Positions 35,335 through 43,093 of a stretch of DNA of 64,000 nt are shown piece after piece (the stretch's first letter is position 1; each line of letters begins with the position of its first letter). The translations under genes and the position numbers were made by a program. The notes beneath the pieces are model-generated. The model worked only from the letters and a program-made list of their open reading frames with translations. It did no database searches and was not told the DNA's origin. Source of the stretch: Bacteroides ovatus (GTDB taxonomy: Bacteria > Bacteroidota > Bacteroidia > Bacteroidales > Bacteroidaceae). The stretch lies in NCBI RefSeq assembly GCF_001314995.1, contig NZ_CP012938.1:2480001-2544000 (forward strand), read 5' to 3'.

Positions 35335-37254
35335 ATGATCCGTTCCAGCCACCCCATCCTGAAACAAAGGATATGCCGGGCATTCGGTCTGTCCTGTGTC
35401 CTTATCTGCCTAAGTCTGCACATACAGCCGGCATGTGCACAGGATATTCTCAAGGATGCCAATTCCGTTATCGTTGAAGCACGCACAGAGGTTCTCTGCA
35501 AATCTATGACCCAATCCATAGAAAAAGAAAGCCTGACAATCAGCGTCCTCAACCGTAAAGGATTGGAGGCAGCCCGTTTCTTCTGCGGATGTGACATGTT
35601 CCGTTCTTTGCAGAAATTCTCCGGAGAAATCCTCAATGCCACCGGACAAAGTGTACGTAAGATAAAGAAATCCGAACTACAGAAAAGTGAATACAGCTCT
35701 TCGCTTACCACGGACGATTATTTTTATTATTACGAATGTAATCATCCTTCTTTCCCTTTCACAGTGAAATACGAATGGGAAATGAAATGCAACAACGGAC
35801 TAATCGGTTATCTCCCTTTTGTCCCGCAGGCAGAATTTAACCAGGGAGTGGAGAAAGCGACTTACCGGATCGAGCTGCCCGCAGGACAAGGATGCAGATA
35901 CCGCGAACTGAACACGCAGGGAAAAGAAATCGAAGTGAAGGAGTCCACCGGAGCCGACGGGAAGCAAGTGATCGAAGCCACCGCTTCCAAGCTCTCTCCC
36001 ATCATCAAAGAACCTTTCGGTCCGGATTTCGCCGAGCTATTTCCACGTGTCTACTTTGCTCCCTCCGCTTTCAAGTACGACAAGTCGGAAGGCGATATGA
36101 GCAGCTGGCAAAAGTACGGAGAATGGCAATACCAACTGCTCAACGGACGCGACCTGCTCACCGAACCTTTCCGCGCCAAGCTGCACGAACTGACAGCCAG
36201 CTGCACTACCGACCGGGACAAGGTGAAAGCAATCTACGATTATCTGGCCAAAACCACCCGTTACGTGAGCATCCAACTAGGCATCGGAGGTTTACAGCCC
36301 ATTGCCGCCGCCGATGTTTGCCGCACGGGATTCGGCGACTGTAAAGGATTGTCCAATTACACCCGCGCCATGCTGAAAGAGTTGGGAATTGCTTCCACTT
36401 ATACAGTCATCAGCACCACCAACGAGCGCTTGCTACCAGACTTCTCCAGTGCCAACCAGATGAATCACGTCATCCTGCAAGTTCCGCTTCCCCAAGATAC
36501 GCTCTGGCTGGAATGTACAAATCCATCGCTTCCCTTCGGCTATGTCCACCAAGACATTGCGGGACACGACGCCTTACTCATCGAACCGACCGGCGGCCAG
36601 ATGTATCGCCTGCCCACCTATCCCGACTCGCTGAACACACAGCACATCGTTGCCAACATCACCCTCTCCCCCACAGCCGAGGCACGGATAGAGGTGAACG
36701 AAATCTCCCGGATTTTTCAATATGAGAATGAAGCAGGCATCGTCTATTTGGAGCCTAACAAACAGAAAGACCGCATCCGTTCAAGCATCAACTTATCCCA
36801 AGCCGATATTCAGAACCCGCAAATCAGCGAGTGCAAGGAACCCAATCCGTCTATCACCTTCGACTACACTGCCACCAGCAATCAATACGGGCATAAAACG
36901 GGCAACCGTCTGTTTATCCCCACCAATGTGTTCCGAAAAGAATTCAGTGTTCCTCCTGTGACGAAGCGCACCTATCCCATTTACATCAACTACGGATACA
37001 CAGATACCGACAGCATCCGCATCCAACTGCCGGAAGGATATGTAATCGAAGGACTTCCGAAACCGCTTGACGTGAAAAGCAAGTTCGGCAGTTTCCATTC
37101 CGGTATTCAGGTGAAAGATAAGGAAATCTACATCACTCACCGATTGTTTATGCGCAAAGGGGTTTACAGTCCGGATGAATATGCGGCATTCATTGATTTC
37201 CGCAAGCAAGTGGCAGGACAATATGGAGGAAAAATCATTTTAAAAAAAGAATAA
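35335..37254 (+). CDS. DUF3857 and transglutaminase-like protein with intact Cys/His
   Basis: The 639-residue product has a signal peptide (ending PACAQ), an N-terminal DUF3857 domain (about 40-240) and a transglutaminase-like core. C336 (GDCKGLSNYTRAML) and H378 (NQMNHVIL) are in the right order, and an acidic residue E393 (WLECTNP) stands where Asp is usual. The C-terminal beta domain ends KIILKKE. The fold is that of papain-like proteases or transglutaminases. The true reaction in Bacteroides is unknown. It pairs with the Cys-less paralogue upstream. Confidence 0.78.
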   Translation: MIRSSHPILKQRICRAFGLSCVLICLSLHIQPACAQDILKDANSVIVEARTEVLCKSMTQSIEKESLTISVLNRKGLEAARFFCGCDMFRSLQKFSGEILNATGQSVRKIKKSELQKSEYSSSLTTDDYFYYYECNHPSFPFTVKYEWEMKCNNGLIGYLPFVPQAEFNQGVEKATYRIELPAGQGCRYRELNTQGKEIEVKESTGADGKQVIEATASKLSPIIKEPFGPDFAELFPRVYFAPSAFKYDKSEGDMSSWQKYGEWQYQLLNGRDLLTEPFRAKLHELTASCTTDRDKVKAIYDYLAKTTRYVSIQLGIGGLQPIAAADVCRTGFGDCKGLSNYTRAMLKELGIASTYTVISTTNERLLPDFSSANQMNHVILQVPLPQDTLWLECTNPSLPFGYVHQDIAGHDALLIEPTGGQMYRLPTYPDSLNTQHIVANITLSPTAEARIEVNEISRIFQYENEAGIVYLEPNKQKDRIRSSINLSQADIQNPQISECKEPNPSITFDYTATSNQYGHKTGNRLFIPTNVFRKEFSVPPVTKRTYPIYINYGYTDTDSIRIQLPEGYVIEGLPKPLDVKSKFGSFHSGIQVKDKEIYITHRLFMRKGVYSPDEYAAFIDFRKQVAGQYGGKIILKKE

Positions 37255-37282
37255 GGAGGGAAACGCTTTACAGAAAATAAAG

Positions 37283-37290
37283 TATCTTTG
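37283..37290 (+). promoter_or_regulatory. -7 box (TATCTTTG) of the hemolysin-III-type gene
   Basis: It matches TAnnTTTG, 45 bp before the TTG start codon. Confidence 0.5.
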
Positions 37291-37334
37291 CGACTCAACA
37301 TTTTTTGTGACTTAACCATTCAAAAAAAGGAACA

Positions 37335-37985
37335 TTGAAGAACAAACGATACAATCATATAGAAGAATGGGCAAATACCCTTAGCCACGGAATAGGCATC
37401 CTGCTTGGAATCGTGGCCGGATATTTCCTATTGGAAAAGGCTTCCGAGAATATGGAACCGCAGTGGGCAGTTGCTTGTGTATCCGTCTATCTGGCGGGGA
37501 TGCTTTCCTCTTATATCAGTTCTACGTGGTATCACGGCAGCCGTCCGGGGAAACTGAAAGAGTTGCTCCGCAAATTCGATCATGGAGCTATCTACCTGCA
37601 CATCGCGGGCACCTACACTCCTTTCACGCTACTTGTCCTGCGGCATGCCGGCGGATGGGGATGGGGAATCTTCGCTTTCGTCTGGCTGTCGGCTATCGCC
37701 GGTTTCATTCTTAGCTTCAAAAAGCTGAAAGAACACAGCAATCTCGAAACGGCTTGTTACGTAGGTATGGGCGCCTGTATATTGGTAGCCATGAAACCTT
37801 TGTTAGATCATCTGGGAGAACTGGGAGCCACTACCGCTTTTTGGTGGCTGATTGGCGGAGGAGTTTCGTATATTGTGGGAGCTGTTTTTTATTCATTGCG
37901 CAAACCCTATATGCATGCCACTTTCCACTTGTTTTGTCTGGGAGGCAGCATCGGGCACATCATTGCCATCTGGCTGATTCTGTAA
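37335..37985 (+). CDS. Hemolysin III / PAQR-type membrane protein
   Basis: The 216-residue product has seven hydrophobic segments and the family residues E-x2-N-x2-SHG (EEWANTLSHGIG), SSTWYHG, FDHGAIYLHIAGTYTP and a final HATFHLFCLGGSIGHI. The conserved His/Asp residues form the likely zinc site of this superfamily. Despite the name, most members are not shown to be toxins; membrane homeostasis is a more likely role. Translation appears to start at TTG (37335), preceded by AAGGAA. A promoter of its own lies upstream. Confidence 0.88.
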   Translation: MKNKRYNHIEEWANTLSHGIGILLGIVAGYFLLEKASENMEPQWAVACVSVYLAGMLSSYISSTWYHGSRPGKLKELLRKFDHGAIYLHIAGTYTPFTLLVLRHAGGWGWGIFAFVWLSAIAGFILSFKKLKEHSNLETACYVGMGACILVAMKPLLDHLGELGATTAFWWLIGGGVSYIVGAVFYSLRKPYMHATFHLFCLGGSIGHIIAIWLIL

Positions 37986-37999
37986 GGAATGGTAGGGAC

Positions 38000-38065
38000 A
38001 AAAAAAAGGCTATCTATCCCAGACAGCCAATCTTTGTTAACCTTAAATCTAATACTATGAAAAAC
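38000..38065 (-). ncRNA. Candidate small RNA with own promoter and terminator
   Basis: On the minus strand a promoter with TTTG, exactly 19 bp, then TATCTTTG (38102-38072) is followed by about 66 nt. These end in the hairpin GGCTGTCT-GGGAT-AGATAGCC (38028-38008) and a run of eight T. No ORF of note lies between them. The unit is complete: promoter, short transcript and terminator. It may belong to the paralogous small RNAs reported in Bacteroides, but I cannot confirm that without a search. The terminator also faces the end of the hemolysin-III-type gene. Confidence 0.6.
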
Positions 38066-38071
38066 ACAGTA

Positions 38072-38102
38072 CAAAGATACGGACTTTTCGGTCATCTCCA
38101 AA
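38072..38102 (-). promoter_or_regulatory. Full-consensus promoter of the candidate small RNA
   Basis: TTTG at 38102-38099 and TATCTTTG at 38079-38072 are separated by 19 bp. This is the best -33/-7 match I found in the window. Confidence 0.65.
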
Positions 38103-38336
38103 TTTTCAGGCCAAAGCAGCCTAACTTATAACACGGTTTAATAAAAAGCAGAGGTTCGTTAACGTTTAACGCAATAAAGTTAAAAATTAACGAATCGTTT
38201 ATTAACGATTTAAATGATTGAATTGCCGCTAATGAGTTTTTTCCTTCTGAATTTGAAACGAACAAACAAACAGATTCACAAATTCGTTATATAGAAAAGA
38301 GGAACTTAAAACGAAAACGATTTAGAACGCAAATTT
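38103..38336. other. AT-rich leader region of rpiA with TTAACG motifs
   Basis: The stretch has several TTAACG/CGTTAA words, an inverted pair TTCGTTAA/TTAACGAA (38157-38194) and a small hairpin AATCGTT-TATT-AACGATT (38193-38210). No clear TAnnTTTG box for rpiA was found. The words could be operator sites; this is only a suggestion. Confidence 0.4.
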
Positions 38337-39038
38337 ATGGATTGGAAAAATCACCTGATAAAACACCTGCAATGGTCGGACTCCATCATCAACCGGGAGG
38401 CAAAAGAACACGTAGCCCGTGAAATTGCCGCCACGGCAAAAGACGGAGATGTGATAGGAGCCGGCTCCGGCTCTACAGTCTACCTGACTCTGTTCGAACT
38501 CTCACGACGAATTCGTGAAGAGTACTTGCATATCGAAGTGATTCCCGCCTCACAAGAAATCTCGATGACCTGCATACAGCTAGGCATCCCCCAAACTACC
38601 CTCTGGAACAAACGCCCCAACTGGACATTCGACGGAGCGGACGAAGTAGATCCGCAACAGAACTTGATTAAGGGACGTGGCGGAGCGATGTTCAAAGAGA
38701 AACTACTGATTAGAAGCAGCCGCAAAACGTTCATCATCATCGACCCCAGCAAGCGTGTGAATCAGCTGGGAAGCAAATTTCCCATCCCTGTAGAGGTCTT
38801 TCCGGACTCACTGACTTATGTAGAGCATGAGTTGCAGCGACTGGGTGCCTCGGAGATTGTTCTTCGTCCCGCTCGTGGCAAAGACGGACCTATCTTTACA
38901 GAAAACGGCAACTTTATCCTCGACACCCGTTTCAACTACATCGACTCTTCGCTCGAAGAACAACTGAAGGCAATCACCGGTGTTATAGAGAGCGGACTTT
39001 TCATAGGTTATGACATCAAAGTGATCGTGGCGGAATAA
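38337..39038 (+). CDS. rpiA: Ribose-5-phosphate isomerase A
   Basis: The 233-residue product has the RpiA signature segments GAGSGSTVY, FDGADEVDPQQNLIKGRGGAMFKEK, RGKDGPIFTENGNFILD and the C-terminal TGVIESGLFIGYDIKVIVAE. It interconverts ribose 5-phosphate and ribulose 5-phosphate in the pentose phosphate pathway. Many family members read KGGGGA where this one reads KGRGGA. The frame starts at ATG 38337 with no strong Shine-Dalgarno, as is common in Bacteroides. It is monocistronic. Confidence 0.93.
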   Translation: MDWKNHLIKHLQWSDSIINREAKEHVAREIAATAKDGDVIGAGSGSTVYLTLFELSRRIREEYLHIEVIPASQEISMTCIQLGIPQTTLWNKRPNWTFDGADEVDPQQNLIKGRGGAMFKEKLLIRSSRKTFIIIDPSKRVNQLGSKFPIPVEVFPDSLTYVEHELQRLGASEIVLRPARGKDGPIFTENGNFILDTRFNYIDSSLEEQLKAITGVIESGLFIGYDIKVIVAE

Positions 39039-39553
39039 AATAACACAAGCTGAAAATCCCATTTTGCAAAGACGTAAATTTGATTTGTTCTAATGCAAAT
39101 TAAATAGTATAGCTTTACCTTTATTTTAGTTAGTAGAACTAGGTTATCTGACACCCGGGTCTCAGACATACCGACACCCGGGTGTCAGGCATCATGAGAC
39201 CCGGGTGTCAGACAACTTATACTTGCAGTCTTTTGCATTCTTCTTTACTATCACTCATAATTTCAATCACTATTAGATTGTAACATTTAACTCATACCTC
39301 CAAAACACGAATATTAAAAACGCCTAGATAAAGAAAAACACCGGGAAATTTATTAAAAATTTGGGTAGAATATTAATCCCTTCTCAAAAATCAATGAGAA
39401 GCAAAGACTACTAAATTGATAAGAATTGATAAAGGAAGTTTCAATAAAAGAAACCGGAAGAATAGGTTAATTTTTAAAATCCGAAACAAAAACATTGAAA
39501 AACAACAAGATAGGAGAAAAAAAGCAGAAGGAAAGGAGAAAAGAAAAATCAAT
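39039..39553. other. 515-bp non-coding stretch left of the invertible segment
   Basis: It holds palindrome cluster B (39143-39216) and a 6-bp stem CTTCTC/GAGAAG at about 39379-39400 that could end minus-strand transcripts. The rest is A-rich and has no ORF that I can support. Confidence 0.6.
39143..39216. repeat. Palindrome cluster B: three units at exact 23-bp period
   Basis: Three units with the core CCCGGG centre on 39156.5, 39179.5 and 39202.5, a period of exactly 23 bp. The middle unit carries the perfect palindrome GACACCCGGGTGTC. The outer units are mirror images of each other (GTTATCTGACACCCGGGTCT against the complement of the last unit), so the cluster is one nested dyad. The arms TCTGACA/TGTCAGA are shared with cluster A. 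It lies 105 bp behind rpiA. Confidence 0.85.
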
Positions 39554-39770
39554 AAGTCTTAGCAGAACTTGGTACATTCGTGATTGTAAACTTACCGTCA
39601 ATATCAGTGATAGTACCAAGGGTAGTGCCATTCACCAATATTGAAGCACCTACGACAGGTTGCCCATCTTCTTCAGAGGTAACCAAACCGGTAACTCTGG
39701 ATGTTTGCGCTGTCACCAGACCTATACCTATAAAAAGGAAGGTCATTAAGAACATCAATTTTCTTTTCAT
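39549..39770 (-). CDS. SusC-type N-terminal fragment on the invertible segment (pointing away)
   Basis: The 73-codon frame holds a signal peptide (ending GLVTAQ) and the first strands of the carboxypeptidase-regulatory-like domain of SusC proteins (VTGLVTSEEDGQPVVGASIL...). It stops four codons after the inverted repeat. The missing continuation of the domain is exactly what the plus-strand frame at 40125 encodes. It is the 5' end of the SusC gene in inverted orientation. In the present state only this short secreted peptide would be made. Confidence 0.9.
   Translation of the reverse strand: MKRKLMFLMTFLFIGIGLVTAQTSRVTGLVTSEEDGQPVVGASILVNGTTLGTITDIDGKFTITNVPSSAKTY
39554..39574 (-). repeat. 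Left inverted repeat of the SusC inversion
   Basis: The 21-bp site, read on the minus strand, begins TACCAAGTTCTGCTAA and ends ACTT; it differs from the right copy at one base. It lies inside codons for VPSSAKT. Confidence 0.92.
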
Positions 39771-39823
39771 AAATTCTCTCTTAAATTTAACCTATAAACA
39801 GATTTTTTGTCTCTAACAGGTTG

Positions 39824-39831
39824 CAAAGATA
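39824..39831 (-). promoter_or_regulatory. -7 box (TATCTTTG) on the invertible segment
   Basis: This minus-strand TAnnTTTG match lies 54 bp before the fragment's ATG. It travels with the segment, so it drives the SusC/SusD genes only in the ON orientation. Confidence 0.55.
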
Positions 39832-40104
39832 ACACGAATTATGACAAATCGAAAAAAGTGTTACGTATTTAACTAAAAAGTATCGTTTTGAAAGCAATAA
39901 GTTTCTAAAAACTGATAGGTTAAAACAACTTCTTTTAAATTTAGCATCTTTTAAAAGATAGTTTCTGTCATAAAGATAGCACCAAAATCAGGCTTTTCAA
40001 GAAAAAGAGAACATTATTACCTCCAAAACGGTATCTTTTTATCATTTTGCACCTTCAAAAGGGTTAAAGAACTATTAACAATGATAAAGGCAGAAACTTC
40101 TACA

Positions 40105-40125
40105 TACCAAGTTCTGCTAAAACTT
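40105..40125 (+). repeat. Right inverted repeat of the SusC inversion
   Basis: The 21-bp site begins TACCAAGTTCTGCTAA and ends ACTT; the next codon is TTG, the first of the SusC body. It mirrors the copy at 39554-39574 with one mismatch. Confidence 0.92.
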
Positions 40126-43082
40126 TGCGCGTTTCTTATGTAGGAATGATTTCGCAAGACGTTTCCATCAAACCGGGAGTGATAAAAGTTGTTTTGAAAA
40201 GCGACGCGAAGGCACTGGATGAGGTTGTGGTGACAGCCATGGGTATCTCACGCGAGAAAAAAGCACTGGGCTACGCCGTTCAGGACGTAAAATCAGATCA
40301 ACTGACGCAAGCTGCCAACTCTAATCTGGCGGGAGCGTTGCAAGGTAAGGTGTCCGGTTTGGACGTGAAGCCTTCAAGTGGTATGCCGGGAGCTTCTTCA
40401 CAGATCACCATCCGTGGTGCACGTTCTTTCTCGGGTGACAACACTCCGCTTTACGTTATCGACGGAATGCCGGTGACCAGTACTCCTGACGTTAGCACAG
40501 ATATCCAGAACAATGGTAGTGTGAGCGGAGCGGACTTCGCCAACCGTGCAGTGGATATCGACCCTAATGATATTGAAAGTATCAACATTTTGAAAGGTCA
40601 GGCTGCTTCTGCGCTTTATGGTATCCGTGCTTCCAATGGTGTGATTATCATCACGACCAAAAGTGGTAAAGGATTGGAAAAAGGCAAACCGCAGGTTAGC
40701 TTCTCTTCTAATGTCAGCTTCGATGTAGTCGGCCGTCTGCCGGAGTTCCAGAAAACATACGCACAAGGTTCGGGTGGAAAATTCAGTCCCACTTCGGGAA
40801 CCTCTTGGGGACCTAAAATTTCCGAACTTCCCAACGATGCAACGTATGGTGGTAACACGGACAACAAATACACTCAACAGTACGGTAAGCAACAGGGAAA
40901 ATATTATGTACCCCAACGTGCGTCAGCCGGTCTTGACCCATGGGCCACTCCACAGGCATACGACAATGCCAAAGATTTCTTCGATACAGGAATTACCTGG
41001 AGCAACTCACTGAATGTCGCGCAGATGCTCGAAAAAAGTTCCTACTCTATCTCATTGGGAAATACGCACCAGGACGGTATTATCTCAAGCACCGGTATGG
41101 ATAGATATAATGTAAAGGTTAGTGCCGACACCAAACTGACTAGTAACTGGAGTTCCGGATTTACAGCCAACTACATCACTACTTCCATCGACAAGGCAGT
41201 GACTTCCGGTAACGGTCTGTTGAGAACGGTTTACGCAGCTCCTCCCAGTTATGATCTGGCCGGAATTCCAAGCCATGTAGACGGCAACCCGTACACACAA
41301 AATTCTTTCCGTGGTAGCTTTGACAACGCTTATTGGGCGATGGAAAATAATAAATTCACAGAAGATACCAACCGTTTCTTCGGAAACGTATATACAAGCT
41401 ATCAGACTGATTTCGGCACAACTAACCACAAGTTGAACGCAAAATACATGGTCGGTGTGGATGCTTACACTACTCACTACGTAGACAGCTACGGATATGG
41501 TAGTAACACTGGTGGCGGTCGCGGACAGATCGAGAACTACGGCTGGACAAACGCTACATATAACTCATTGCTGACCATCAACTACGACTGGCACATTAAT
41601 GAGGACTGGGGACTGAATGCGGTAGTGGGTAACGAAATTATCCAAAGCAACAGAAAGAAGTATTATGAATATGGTACGAACTACAACTTCCCGGGATGGA
41701 ACCACATCAACAACGCCACTACTCAACAGACAGAAGAAGAGACATGGAAAAACCGCACGGTGGGATTCTTCGGTAACGTATCAGCTTCTTACAGAAATAT
41801 GCTTTATCTGACCCTCACCGGACGTCAGGACTACGTATCTAATATGCCACGTAAGAACCGCTCATTCTTCTATCCTTCTATTTCGGCTGGTTTTATCCTG
41901 ACGGAATTGGATGCATTGAAAAACAATGTCGTTAATCACGCTAAATTGAGAGTATCTTATGCGGAAGTAGGACAGGCAGGAGATTTCCTCGAAAACTACT
42001 ACTCGACTCCGACATACGGAGGTGGTTTCTATATGCTGACTCCAATCATGTACCCGATGAAAGGCACTACCGCCTATACTCCGTACTACACGATTTTCGA
42101 CCCGAAACTGAAACCGCAGAACACACGTTCGTATGAAGTGGGTGCTGACGTGAACTTCCTCGATAACTTAATCACATTCAGTTATACGTACTCACGCCAG
42201 AATGTAAAAGACCAGATTTTCGAAGTGCCTTTGGCTTCTTCTACCGGTGCTAGCAAACTACTCACCAACGGTGGAAAGATTCATACCAACACGCATGAAT
42301 TCACTCTCGGCTTCAACCCCATCCGAACGAAGAATATCAATTGGGATTTTGCATTCAACTGGACAAAGATCGACAACTACGTAGATGAACTGGCACCGGG
42401 TGTAGAAAATATCTCCCTGGGTGGTTACGTTACTCCACAGGTACGCGCTTCAGCAGGTGAAAAATTCCCTGTAATCTATGGTGTAGGTTTCAAGAGAGAT
42501 GAAAACGGCAATCGTCTGGTAGACGAAAACGGTCTTCCTATTGCTGGTGAAGCACAGGTAATCGGCAAGGTTTCTCCGGACTTCCTGATGGGCTTCAACA
42601 CCACATTACGCTTATGGAAGTGTACTATCAGCGCAGTACTCGACTGGAAACAGGGTGGGCAGATGTACAGTAGAACAACCGGACTGGCAGACTACTATGG
42701 TGTCAGCAAGAGAACGGAAAATCGTGAAGGTACTATCATCTTCGACGGATATAAAACTGATGGAACTAAAAATGATATCGCCATCACTGGTGCAAACGCA
42801 CAACAGGTATATTACAGCCGTCTGAACGATATCGACGAATCTTCAGTGTATGACAACTCTTTCATCAAACTGCGTGAAGTAGCTGTCAACTACAAAATTC
42901 TTCAAAAGCGTTCAATTGAACTTTCTGTGAATGCATTTGCCAGAAACATCTTGATCTGGGCACAATTGCCCGACCTCGATCCGGAAGCCAGTCAGGGTAA
43001 CAACAACATGGCAGGAGCATTTGAAGATTATTCAATGCCGCAAACAGCTAGTTTCGGCCTTGGTTTCAACATTAAATTTTAA
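40125..43082 (+). CDS. SusC-like TonB-dependent transporter body, without signal peptide in this orientation
   Basis: The 985-codon frame starts mid-domain with RVSYVGMISQDVSIKPG, the end of the carboxypeptidase-regulatory-like domain. Next come the SusC plug (DEVVVTAMG; LAGALQGKVSGLDV; IRGARSFSGDNTPLYVIDGMPV; DIESINILKGQAASALYGIRASNGVIIITTK) and a complete barrel ending GLGFNIKF. It takes up oligomers with TonB energy and a SusD lid. In this orientation it lacks promoter, start and signal peptide and should be silent. There are no frameshifts in the body, which argues for an intact, reversible switch rather than decay. Confidence 0.92.
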   Translation: MRVSYVGMISQDVSIKPGVIKVVLKSDAKALDEVVVTAMGISREKKALGYAVQDVKSDQLTQAANSNLAGALQGKVSGLDVKPSSGMPGASSQITIRGARSFSGDNTPLYVIDGMPVTSTPDVSTDIQNNGSVSGADFANRAVDIDPNDIESINILKGQAASALYGIRASNGVIIITTKSGKGLEKGKPQVSFSSNVSFDVVGRLPEFQKTYAQGSGGKFSPTSGTSWGPKISELPNDATYGGNTDNKYTQQYGKQQGKYYVPQRASAGLDPWATPQAYDNAKDFFDTGITWSNSLNVAQMLEKSSYSISLGNTHQDGIISSTGMDRYNVKVSADTKLTSNWSSGFTANYITTSIDKAVTSGNGLLRTVYAAPPSYDLAGIPSHVDGNPYTQNSFRGSFDNAYWAMENNKFTEDTNRFFGNVYTSYQTDFGTTNHKLNAKYMVGVDAYTTHYVDSYGYGSNTGGGRGQIENYGWTNATYNSLLTINYDWHINEDWGLNAVVGNEIIQSNRKKYYEYGTNYNFPGWNHINNATTQQTEEETWKNRTVGFFGNVSASYRNMLYLTLTGRQDYVSNMPRKNRSFFYPSISAGFILTELDALKNNVVNHAKLRVSYAEVGQAGDFLENYYSTPTYGGGFYMLTPIMYPMKGTTAYTPYYTIFDPKLKPQNTRSYEVGADVNFLDNLITFSYTYSRQNVKDQIFEVPLASSTGASKLLTNGGKIHTNTHEFTLGFNPIRTKNINWDFAFNWTKIDNYVDELAPGVENISLGGYVTPQVRASAGEKFPVIYGVGFKRDENGNRLVDENGLPIAGEAQVIGKVSPDFLMGFNTTLRLWKCTISAVLDWKQGGQMYSRTTGLADYYGVSKRTENREGTIIFDGYKTDGTKNDIAITGANAQQVYYSRLNDIDESSVYDNSFIKLREVAVNYKILQKRSIELSVNAFARNILIWAQLPDLDPEASQGNNNMAGAFEDYSMPQTASFGLGFNIKF

Positions 43083-43093
43083 TCTGCAAGACA

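Larger units (their letters stand above)
39554..40125. other. 572-bp invertible DNA segment (SusC phase switch, OFF here)
   Basis: The segment between the two 21-bp inverted repeats carries the promoter box, signal peptide and first 72 codons of a SusC gene, all directed left. Inverting it joins ...SSAKT to LRVSYVGM... in frame and gives one SusC of 1057 residues. No recombinase gene is found nearby, so the enzyme must act in trans. DNA inversion of outer-membrane genes is known in Bacteroides; this case places the crossover inside the coding region. Confidence 0.9.

Noticed and set aside
38058..38132. 24-residue ORF (MKNTVQRYGLFG...) on the plus strand
   Set aside because: It overlaps the full-consensus minus-strand promoter of the candidate small RNA and has no promoter or family of its own that I can see.
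40080..40142. 20-codon ORF running across the right inverted repeat in the OFF orientation
   Set aside because: It is out of frame with SusC and ends at once; it is probably an accident of the OFF junction.
39549..43082. SusC gene as a simple pseudogene broken by rearrangement
   Set aside because: Both parts are intact and rejoin in frame through 21-bp inverted repeats, which fits a reversible switch better than decay.
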